The notes under the pieces: generated by a model | Seen by the model: the letters and a program-made list of their open reading frames with translations, nothing else | Databases searched by the model: none | What the model was told of the DNA's origin: nothing | Shown here: in pieces, positions 36,185 through 42,562 of the stretch | Numbering within the stretch: the first letter of the stretch is position 1 | How the letters are laid out: every line of letters starts with the position of its first letter | DNA from: Sporosarcina sp. E16_8 | GTDB lineage: Bacteria > Bacillota > Bacilli > Bacillales_A > Planococcaceae | Length of the DNA stretch: 42,562 nucleotides | Reading direction: 5' to 3' | Assembly: GCF_017347095.1 (NCBI RefSeq) | Contig: NZ_JADPRZ010000029.1 | Coordinates: 1-42,562 of the forward strand | Program-made: the position numbers and the translations under genes

Positions 36185-37432
36185 AAAATAAGGGCGAAAG
36201 TTAAATTCATATAAAGCACGGGGTCTTCCTTGCCGATATGTCATTTCTTCGCCAATGATTGTTGCATACTTATAGTCGACAAGTTTTTTTAATGTACGTT
36301 CAGCGGTCCTTCGTGAGACGTCTAAATATAATGCCAAGTCATTTGCAGTAAATTGTTTCGTTTGACGTACCCGGCTGTATTGCATCAATTTAGAAATATT
36401 TACAGGGCTGAGTTTCGTTTTTTCTGCCATCTCCACGAGGGCAGGTTCAGTGGTTTTCATTTCAACGGCTACGTCCGATTGTGGGTATGGACCATGCAAT
36501 CTTTTGTTTGAATCTAGCATGTAAAAAGAATGACCATCACTTTGCTGTATAAGATTGAGTGCGAAATTCGCGTTTTCGGTTGCGTCAATGATTGATTCAC
36601 CACAGCCAAATGCCATTTTGGCTTTAGTAGCAAGTGATTGAAACACAGATAGGAATTCCTTGTTTTTTATAGCAGATTCGATATTTCCCATTGAAGTGTA
36701 CAGAGTGAAATCCCCGTCTTGGGCACTCCAACGTGCCTGCATGATAGACGCTATTTTAACAATGGACGTTTCAACGTCTTGTCCCGGAGAAATTACTTTC
36801 ACAATTCCGACTGCAATCTGGGCGGAATTACTTTTTTGTAACAATGCTAGCTGTTTTGCTTGTTCAATACTTCGAAGAATTGTACTTTCAGGGTCGATCA
36901 TCTTACACGCAGGAATGTCGTGCTGCTGTAGCTGTTCGAAAACAGCATGGACACTTGTAATCGCCATATCTGTTTTACCTTGTAAAGAAAGAGTCTGATG
37001 GTAGGACGTTATGGTAGTGATTTTTTCATCATCTTTTATCAAGTGAACAAAAGGTAGTTCCACACATCGACCCAAATCATTGAGCACATGTTCAATATAG
37101 CTTTGCTCACGTACATCGATGGATACGCGGCTCAAATCCTGCTGATTTTGTGCAGTTAACTGAAGCAATGTAATGGCTACAGCTGTTTCGTCTTGTTGCA
37201 TGAAAACGGCTGGAATCGGTAAGGCATCAAGTACCTCCCGGGAATAAAAGTAAGGGAGTGAGCCTGAAAACAACAGGGCATCACACGGTTTAAGCTTTTG
37301 CAGTAGACGAGGTGCTTCACTGGGTTCGGCGTAGCGATACCAGTTAAGTTCAATATCTTTGCGATTGCCGACAAGTTGTTCTGTGCGATGGCAAAAATCA
37401 GTTGATCCGATAACTGCGATTTTAATTTTCAC
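36182..37432 (-). CDS. Transcriptional regulator with sensor-like N terminus and C-terminal winged HTH
   Basis: 416 aa, family not recognised by name. Residues 1-130 look like an alpha/beta receptor or periplasmic-binding-like fold (IAVIGSTDFCHRTEQLVG at the start). The middle, about 195-300, has a degenerate GGDEF/PucR-like look (VGIVKVIS, FTLYTSMGNIESAIKN, AKMAFGCGESIIDATENANFAL). Residues about 345-410 form a winged helix-turn-helix (FTANDLALYLDVSRRTAERTLKKLVDYKYATIIGEE). GTG start at 37432 with GGGGG upstream. It is divergent from the enolase gene by 83 bp and is probably the protein binding the direct-repeat operators at its own promoter and at nhaC. It is probably a repressor or ligand-dependent switch; the ligand is unknown. 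Confidence 0.72.
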   Translation of the reverse strand: MKIKIAVIGSTDFCHRTEQLVGNRKDIELNWYRYAEPSEAPRLLQKLKPCDALLFSGSLPYFYSREVLDALPIPAVFMQQDETAVAITLLQLTAQNQQDLSRVSIDVREQSYIEHVLNDLGRCVELPFVHLIKDDEKITTITSYHQTLSLQGKTDMAITSVHAVFEQLQQHDIPACKMIDPESTILRSIEQAKQLALLQKSNSAQIAVGIVKVISPGQDVETSIVKIASIMQARWSAQDGDFTLYTSMGNIESAIKNKEFLSVFQSLATKAKMAFGCGESIIDATENANFALNLIQQSDGHSFYMLDSNKRLHGPYPQSDVAVEMKTTEPALVEMAEKTKLSPVNISKLMQYSRVRQTKQFTANDLALYLDVSRRTAERTLKKLVDYKYATIIGEEMTYRQGRPRALYEFNFRPYF

Positions 37433-37448
37433 GATGAACCCCCAATGA

Positions 37449-37497
37449 TTAGCGACTATTTAACGACAATGATACAATAAAAAGTAGAGTTTGCCAA
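37449..37497 (-). promoter_or_regulatory. Regulator promoter with direct-repeat operator
   Basis: On the minus strand TTGGCA (complement of 37492-37497) and TATCAT (37469-37474) are exactly 17 bp apart. Directly after the -10 comes the operator, written on the plus strand as TTAGCGACTATTTAACGAC (37449-37467), with CGAC half-sites 11 bp apart. On the plus strand TACAAT (37473-37478) could be the -10 of the enolase gene, with its -35 region covered by the same operator. Confidence 0.7.
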
Positions 37498-37515
37498 TAG
37501 AGAGGATTTTGACAT

Positions 37516-38628
37516 ATGAAAATAGCTGAAATTGAAATTTTCGCGATTCACTTACCACTTTATGAACCCTTTGTTATCAGTTATGCGACTTATGATTACA
37601 TGCCATCCATCATCGTGAAAATCACAACGGATGCTGGTATAGTCGGCTATGGAGAAGGTGTTGCGGATGAACATGTAACGGGCGAGAGTTGGAAAGGCAC
37701 TTTCGAGATTTTGAAAAATACCCTTGCACCGAAGTTAATAGGCGAAAATCCTATGAATATGGAGCGAATTCATGAACTGATGGATGCTGAAATTTATGGC
37801 GTTCCAACGGCGAAAGCCGCAATTGACATAGCGTGCTATGATGTCGCAGGAAAAGCACTTGGAATACCTGTTTATAATCTTCTTGGAGGCAGGTACCACG
37901 AAGAGTTTCCGATTACGCATGTATTGAGCATTGCAGCTCCGGAAGCAATGGCTAGAGAAGCAGAAGAACATGTAGCCGCTGGATACCGTTCGATGAAAAT
38001 GAAAGTCGGTACCAATGTGGCTGATGATGTGTTACGCATTCAAGCGGTACGCGATCGTGTAGGCGAAGAGATCGCAATTCGTGTCGATGTGAACCAGGGG
38101 TGGGAAAATAGCGCCAATACACTACAAGGTCTTCAAAAATTGCAGGATTGTTCGCTCGATTGGTTGGAGCAGCCTGTACGTGCTGATGATATAGACGGTA
38201 TGGTCGAAGTGAAATCTAAGTCTTCCACTCCAATGATGATTGACGAGGGCTGTCGTGGCGTGCGTGATATGAAGGAAATCATTGCGAAGCGTGCTGCTGA
38301 TAAAGTGAACATCAAGTTGATGAAGTGCGGAGGTATTTATCCGGCAACCAAGCTTGCTCATATGGCGGAAATGGCGGGAATTGAGTGTCAGATAGGTTCG
38401 ATGGTAGAGTCATCTATCGGATCAGCAGCAGGATTCCATGTAGCTTTTTCGAAAAAGATTATTACAAGTGTGGAATTAACAGGTCCGCTTAAATTCAGCA
38501 AAGACGTTGGAAATTTACATTACGACGTTCCATTTATTCGTTTGAGTGACAAGCCAGGATTAGGAATCGACATTGATGAGCAAGTGTTGCTGGAACTGAC
38601 TGTGTTCTCAGAGAAGGTAATCGGATGA
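37516..38628 (+). CDS. Enolase-superfamily enzyme, muconate-lactonising subgroup
   Basis: 370 aa. Capping domain (1-130), then a TIM barrel with the complete MLE-subgroup catalytic set: K161-x-K163 as acid/base lysines, metal ligands D191 (in DVNQGW), E218 (EQP) and D243 (DEG), and K267 on the opposite face. Relatives are dipeptide (L-Ala-D/L-Glu) epimerases, N-succinylamino acid racemases and cis-3-hydroxyproline dehydratases. The DxD pair that holds dipeptides in Bacillus YkfB is replaced by VELTGP here, so a simple Ala-Glu epimerase is less likely. SD AGAGGA is 9 nt before the ATG. It overlaps the GNAT gene by 4 nt. Confidence 0.83.
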   Translation: MKIAEIEIFAIHLPLYEPFVISYATYDYMPSIIVKITTDAGIVGYGEGVADEHVTGESWKGTFEILKNTLAPKLIGENPMNMERIHELMDAEIYGVPTAKAAIDIACYDVAGKALGIPVYNLLGGRYHEEFPITHVLSIAAPEAMAREAEEHVAAGYRSMKMKVGTNVADDVLRIQAVRDRVGEEIAIRVDVNQGWENSANTLQGLQKLQDCSLDWLEQPVRADDIDGMVEVKSKSSTPMMIDEGCRGVRDMKEIIAKRAADKVNIKLMKCGGIYPATKLAHMAEMAGIECQIGSMVESSIGSAAGFHVAFSKKIITSVELTGPLKFSKDVGNLHYDVPFIRLSDKPGLGIDIDEQVLLELTVFSEKVIG

Positions 38629-39308
38629 AGCAACAGCATCTTCTGAAAAATGGGTGTGAAATTACTATTGTCCGCTTAACAGCAGCTCAGCTGGATGAAA
38701 TCCTTACACTTCAATGGAAAGTGATTGAATCGTTATCTACGGGTTCCTTTTTACAGCCGTTGACTAAAGAAGAGTTTAGTACTATTTTAAACGGCAAAGG
38801 GCTCATGATTGGTGCCTATTATAATGAACAACTGATTGCATTTCGGGCCATGCTTGAACCGGAACTTGATGAAGAGCATCTAGGGAAGGATGCGGGACTG
38901 CCTAGAGATGAGTGGCCGCTTGTGTTATATTCCGAAATCTCAAATGTTGATCCGGACTTCCAAGGCAATGGCTTGCAAGTGTTATTGGGGAAAGTACTAA
39001 TGAAGGAAGTCGATCAACAGCAGTTTCGCTACATTTATACAACTGTTGCACCATTTAATATTGCCAGTCTAAAAGACAAGTTTACACATGGTATGCAAAT
39101 TGTGGCGTTAAAAGTGAAATATGGTGATTTGCTCAGGTATATTTTGATGAAAGATTTAACAGGCCCTTTAAAAGAACAGGATACTTTGGACAGTTGCTTT
39201 GTCTTGATGGCGGATACTGAACAACAACAACAGTACCTGTATGACGGTTGGATGGGGACGGGCATTGAACAAGTGGATAACCAATGGGTTGTTCGTTTTG
39301 AGAAGTGA
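38625..39308 (+). CDS. GNAT-family N-acyltransferase
   Basis: 227 aa. The acetyl-CoA-binding motif A is in EISNVDPDFQGNGLQVLLGKVL (about 104-125), with the Q/R-x-x-G-x-G/A pattern in modified form (QGNGLQ), and a following NIASLKDKF segment matches motif B. GNATs transfer an acyl group from acyl-CoA to an amine. Its start overlaps the enolase stop (ATGA), so the two are translationally coupled and probably act on the same small amine or amino acid. In Geobacillus an enolase-family racemase and a GNAT succinyltransferase cooperate in converting D- to L-amino acids. No deacylase gene is present here. Confidence 0.75.
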   Translation: MKQQHLLKNGCEITIVRLTAAQLDEILTLQWKVIESLSTGSFLQPLTKEEFSTILNGKGLMIGAYYNEQLIAFRAMLEPELDEEHLGKDAGLPRDEWPLVLYSEISNVDPDFQGNGLQVLLGKVLMKEVDQQQFRYIYTTVAPFNIASLKDKFTHGMQIVALKVKYGDLLRYILMKDLTGPLKEQDTLDSCFVLMADTEQQQQYLYDGWMGTGIEQVDNQWVVRFEK

Positions 39309-39379
39309 TCTTGATAGGAAAACACCTTACTTTACAGATATGAACTGTACCCTGTAATACGGATACATAAAAAAGAACC

Positions 39380-39478
39380 ATTATATTAGTTGAACGAAGG
39401 GGTCACACTTTTAGCGCTTGTCGCTTCGATTTCCCAAGTAAGCGCATCCGTTGGAGACTACGCTCAACAGATATAGTT
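39380..39478. repeat. Family A-like element, variant copy
   Basis: ATTATATTAGTTGAACGAAGG at one end and GCTCAACAGATATAGTTCAAC at the other. The core is different (TTAGCGCTTGTCGCTTCG, AAGCGCATCCG). It lies in the 421-bp gap between the GNAT and helD genes. The rest of that gap holds only the weak hairpin at 39489-39523. Confidence 0.45.
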
Positions 39479-39488
39479 CAACTTGCTA

Positions 39489-39527
39489 GGAGATGACCTC
39501 GGGATTGTGCCGGTGTCATCTTCTTTA
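39489..39527 (+). terminator. Possible terminator of the enolase-GNAT operon
   Basis: AGATGACCTCGG and CCGGTGTCATCT pair around GATTGTG with two mismatches, followed by TCTTTAAAT. It is far (about 180 nt) from the GNAT stop because a repeat lies between. Confidence 0.45.
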
Positions 39528-39729
39528 AATCCCGCTGAATATTCGCTGCGCTTTTGTTCTTTGTATCTATCCCTGATTAATGCTTAAATTTATCAGAATG
39601 TTTATACCATTATGCGAAATGATATTGATTCCGTCTCTAGCAAGTGGTAAAATTCAATTCTGTTTATAAATCCCCAACATCTCCCATACAGCCACACGGG
39701 ACGCAAAATACGACAAATGGAGGATCTGT

Positions 39730-41949
39730 ATGTCTCGGAAACATCCTGACTTTGATTTTGAATTACAGCGCCTTGACTACACCAAACAGTACATGCAACA
39801 ACTGTTGGAGGAATCACGACGCGACGTGAAATCCTCTCAAGAACAGATTCGCCAGTCGATGGCTGACTTGGATTATTTGGATTCCAGTTTAAGTTATATC
39901 AACATTTTGACAAATGCCAGATTTTTTGAAATTGCCCGTTCTCAAAAAGAGGGACTAGAGGCCATTCAACAGAAGCCCTATTTTGCCCGGATTCATTTTC
40001 GAAAGGAAGAGGAGGCGGATGAGCTACTCTATATCGGCAAGACATCTTTATTCCACCGGGAAACACAGGAACCGATTATCGTCGACTGGCGCTCGCCGGT
40101 TGCAAATGTTTATTACGATGGAAGACTTGGTGCTCTTTCCTATAAAGTGCGAGATGAGGAGTTCGAAGGACATCTCTATTCCAAACGGCAGTATCGAATT
40201 GAGGAAGGTGAACTTCTTGATATCCGTGATGTCGATCTTACAACGAACGATGAACTCCTCCAGGAAGCCCTTGCTGGCAAGGCAGACACACGACTGACCG
40301 AAATTGTGTCGACGATTCAGGCCGAACAAAATGCGATCATCCGTGCGAATTTGAAACAACCGATTATTGTACAAGGAGCGGCTGGAAGCGGAAAAACAAC
40401 AATTGCCCTTCACCGGATTTCCTATTTCCTCTATACAATGGGTGAAGATTTCCCTTCTGATAAATTGATGATTTTGGCACCAAGTAAATTGTTTATGGAT
40501 TATATTGCGGATGTGCTTCCCGAACTCGGTGTCGGACGTATCTGTCAGACGACATATAGCGAATACGTCATAAGTGCTACGGGATTGAAATTAAAATTGA
40601 CAGACTCAGACGCCAAGTTAGAACAGCTGACTGAAACTGACACGCTAGATGCAAGTTTGCTTTTTGTAACACGCGTGAAGGGAAGCCTTCAATACCGGGA
40701 AATCATGCGACGCTATGTGCATAAGCTGGAACTGGATATGGCTGAACTATTTGAAGATATCTTTATTGAAAAATATCGGATCATAAAAGCTACTCGGTTG
40801 AAACAGCTATTTTTGAAAGAGTTTTCGTATATGCCAGTCGAGAATAGACTGGATAGAATTAAAATTATTGTTCAAAGTGACGTTAAGCGAAAACGGAAAC
40901 AACTTATGGATATGCTGACGACAAAATATGACGCTGCACTTGATAAGGCGTTATATGGCATACGGGATGATGAAAGACGGAAACTGAAGTTAACAAGAAT
41001 TTTGGAAGAGCGCGACGAAAGACTTCCTGCAATTGAAAAGGTAGGGAAAACGGTTGCCCAAGCCTATATGCGTAGATTCAAAAAGTTCAACGTCAAGAAA
41101 TTGTATCGGGATTGGCTAACAAGTAGCGAACTACAAGCAGAATTTGCATACGAGTGGTCTAACAGTGAAAGGAATGTTTTTTTTGAGGCACATAAAAAAG
41201 AGTTTTGGGAAATTGAGGATTTAGCCGCTCTTTATTATTTGCACACAAAGCTGAGAGGCATTGCAGATGAATGGAAAATGAGGGTTGTTTTCATCGATGA
41301 AGTTCAGGATTATAGCGAATTTCAGCTCGCTTCAATGCAAGACGGTCTAGAGACGGATATGTTTACAATGGTTGGGGATCTGGCCCAAGGAATTCATAGT
41401 TACAGATCATTAACATCATGGGAACCGATAAAGGCACTGTTTCCAAGGGCTACGTATACGACACTTCAAAAAAGCTATCGAACGACAATTGAAATAATGA
41501 ATTTGGCGAATCAAGTACTTGCCCAGATGGATGAAAATCTACCACTTGTGGAACCGGTTGTTCGTCATGGAAGGGAACCGGAGTATTATGAGATGCATGA
41601 GTTGGTTGCTGTCGAGATTCAACGTATTTATGAAGGAATTATCAAACGTGGCCATCAATCCGTTGCACTTATCTGCAAAAATAGGAAAGAGGCTAGAGCG
41701 ATTTTTATTTTACTGAAGGAGTTTGGAATGTCGGTCCACCTGGTCGGAGAGCAATCTGGAATCAACGACAATTGTCTGCTGATTGTTCCAAGTCACTTAG
41801 CAAAAGGATTAGAATTCGACGCGGTCATTATTGCTGCTTTCGACGAGCCATTCCGAAATCATCCAATTGACCGAAAGTTACTATACGTAGCGATGACAAG
41901 GCCAATGCACGAACTGCATATTGTTGGTGAGGAAGGTTCGTTATGCTGA
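39730..41949 (+). CDS. helD: HelD-like superfamily 1 helicase (RNA polymerase recycling factor)
   Basis: 739 aa, close to Bacillus HelD (774 aa). An N-terminal coiled-coil arm (about 1-70) inserts into the RNA polymerase secondary channel. The UvrD-like ATPase follows: Walker A GAAGSGKTT with K222, motif II FIDEVQDYSEFQ near 520, QKSYRTT (motif IV region) near 578, and C-terminal motifs SHLAKGLEFDAVII and LYVAMTRPMHEL. HelD removes stalled or idle RNA polymerase from DNA using ATP. GGAGG lies 7 nt before the ATG. Its stop codon overlaps the next GNAT gene by 7 nt. Confidence 0.9.
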   Translation: MSRKHPDFDFELQRLDYTKQYMQQLLEESRRDVKSSQEQIRQSMADLDYLDSSLSYINILTNARFFEIARSQKEGLEAIQQKPYFARIHFRKEEEADELLYIGKTSLFHRETQEPIIVDWRSPVANVYYDGRLGALSYKVRDEEFEGHLYSKRQYRIEEGELLDIRDVDLTTNDELLQEALAGKADTRLTEIVSTIQAEQNAIIRANLKQPIIVQGAAGSGKTTIALHRISYFLYTMGEDFPSDKLMILAPSKLFMDYIADVLPELGVGRICQTTYSEYVISATGLKLKLTDSDAKLEQLTETDTLDASLLFVTRVKGSLQYREIMRRYVHKLELDMAELFEDIFIEKYRIIKATRLKQLFLKEFSYMPVENRLDRIKIIVQSDVKRKRKQLMDMLTTKYDAALDKALYGIRDDERRKLKLTRILEERDERLPAIEKVGKTVAQAYMRRFKKFNVKKLYRDWLTSSELQAEFAYEWSNSERNVFFEAHKKEFWEIEDLAALYYLHTKLRGIADEWKMRVVFIDEVQDYSEFQLASMQDGLETDMFTMVGDLAQGIHSYRSLTSWEPIKALFPRATYTTLQKSYRTTIEIMNLANQVLAQMDENLPLVEPVVRHGREPEYYEMHELVAVEIQRIYEGIIKRGHQSVALICKNRKEARAIFILLKEFGMSVHLVGEQSGINDNCLLIVPSHLAKGLEFDAVIIAAFDEPFRNHPIDRKLLYVAMTRPMHELHIVGEEGSLC

Positions 41950-42419
41950 GATATAAACAGTTTTTGAAGATTCCTGAAGATGAAATTGTTGATGGGATTT
42001 TGCAACTACATGAAAGTGTTTTCAAAGGTTCCAATATGTTAGTAGAGAAAATAAAGTCAAAGCCTAAAGTTTTAATAAATGTAGCTTTAGATCAGTCAAC
42101 GGTGGTCGGTTATAAAATTGGTTACGAGCTTAACTCGGATAAGTACTATAGTTGGTACGGGGCAGTTCATGAGGAGTACAGAGGAAAAGGAGTAGCATCG
42201 AGGCTACTGGATCAACAACATTGCTATTTAGTTAAATCGGGTTATCAAATTGTTCAAACAAAGACGAGAAATAAGTGGCGAAGTATGCTTATACTTAATA
42301 TTAAAAAGGGATTCAACGTTATGGAAACATTCACGGATGACGAGGGGATTCATAGAATTGTGTTGGAGAAAAAATTGTCTACAAACAAAATGTCTGTCAA
42401 CAGAATTCCAAACGATTGA
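41943..42419 (+). CDS. GNAT-family N-acetyltransferase
   Basis: 158 aa, full-length GNAT. Motif A is clear: SWYGAVHEEYRGKGVASRLLDQQH, with RGKGVA as the Q/R-x-x-G-x-A pyrophosphate loop near residues 80-85. KTRNKWRSMLILNIKKGFNVMETF gives the motif B Asn/Arg segment near 103-126. Acetylates an unknown amine. It is translationally coupled to helD by a 7-nt overlap, and ends 4 nt before a strong terminator. Confidence 0.82.
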   Translation: MLRYKQFLKIPEDEIVDGILQLHESVFKGSNMLVEKIKSKPKVLINVALDQSTVVGYKIGYELNSDKYYSWYGAVHEEYRGKGVASRLLDQQHCYLVKSGYQIVQTKTRNKWRSMLILNIKKGFNVMETFTDDEGIHRIVLEKKLSTNKMSVNRIPND

Positions 42420-42423
42420 GATT

Positions 42424-42463
42424 AAAAAATACCAAGTGCCATTATTGGCACTTGGTATTTTTT
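42424..42463 (+). terminator. Intrinsic terminator of helD-GNAT
   Basis: An 18-bp perfect stem (42424-42441 with 42446-42463) around TTAT, with A6 and T6 at its base. The T-run ends exactly where the group II intron begins. Confidence 0.92.
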
Positions 42464-42562
42464 GTGCGCCCAGCATGGGCGTAATCTATAGGGTGGAAGT
42501 CCCGAACTGTGAAGGTAGAAGTAACAGTTAGCTTAACGCAAGGGTGTCCATGGCGACGTGGA
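42464..42562 (+). mobile_element. 5' end of a group II intron (cut by the window edge)
   Basis: Starts with GTGCG, the conserved group II intron 5' boundary. It continues with AGGGTGGAAGTCCCGAACTG, TAACAGTTAGC, AACGCAAGGGTGTCC and ATGGCGACGTGGA, blocks characteristic of domain I of bacterial group II introns. The insertion point directly after a terminator T-run is the hallmark of class C (IIC) introns. The reverse transcriptase frame and the 3' end lie beyond the window, so subclass and integrity cannot be confirmed. Confidence 0.82.

Noticed and set aside
42250..42531. Plus-strand open frame overlapping the last GNAT gene
   Set aside because: A shadow of the GNAT frame that continues through the terminator into the group II intron; no start signal.

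Overview
The window reads as the chromosome of a low-to-moderate GC, Gram-positive, aerobic member of the Bacillales. Gene content and repeat style suggest the Sporosarcina/Planococcaceae group, but this is inferred from protein resemblance and not from a marker gene. Shine-Dalgarno sites are strong, GTG and TTG starts are frequent, and most transcription units end in clear intrinsic terminators. I see no rRNA, tRNA, CRISPR array or prophage.

Layout. 1-2100: a small membrane protein, a CorA-type Mg2+ transporter and dispersed repeats. 2182-10242: a tightly packed catabolic operon, with an ACAD11-like acyl-CoA dehydrogenase, an SDR, a TetR regulator, a 3-hydroxyacyl-CoA dehydrogenase, an APH-fold kinase, a ComB-like phosphatase, a FadE-like acyl-CoA dehydrogenase and an MDR oxidoreductase. 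After a repeat, an acyl-CoA ligase and a biotin-dependent carboxyltransferase subunit follow (10436-13684). 14037-17316: glcT and ptsG, with a readable RNA antiterminator/terminator switch between them. 17772-21030: a DbpA-type RNA helicase, then pssA-psd (phosphatidylethanolamine synthesis) on the minus strand. 21341-25186: Fur-box-controlled efeOBU iron uptake. 25257-34055: a YusW-like lipoprotein, an AEC transporter, a DUF420 protein, a PbpC/MecA-like penicillin-binding protein, an SDR, a polysaccharide deacetylase and a KtrB-type K+ transporter. 34575-39308: an NhaC antiporter, a divergent regulator, an enolase-superfamily enzyme and a GNAT acyltransferase. 39730-42419: HelD and a GNAT. 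42464-end: the 5' end of a group II intron placed directly after a terminator.

The most interesting system is the 2182-13684 cluster. Kinase plus ACAD11-like dehydrogenase in one operon is the split form of eukaryotic ACAD10/ACAD11, and resembles the bacterial levulinate (Lva) pathway, in which a 4-hydroxyacyl-CoA is phosphorylated and the phosphate then eliminated. A ComB-type phosphatase next to the kinase is unexpected, and parallels the extra HAD phosphatase domain of ACAD10. The end product could enter beta-oxidation through the hydroxyacyl-CoA dehydrogenase, and any propionyl-CoA could go to the carboxyltransferase. The substrate is inferred, not shown.

A second coherent unit is a small regulon. 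The same direct-repeat operator, two CGAC half-sites 11 bp apart, lies just after the nhaC promoter and just after the predicted promoter of the 36182-37432 regulator. This ties the antiporter to the divergent enolase-GNAT pair.

Between genes the window is rich in short non-coding repeats. At least three families are visible, including a MITE-like family with 14-bp terminal inverted repeats, one copy of which sits in the ptsG mRNA leader. A 21-bp-period tandem array lies upstream of the PBP gene.
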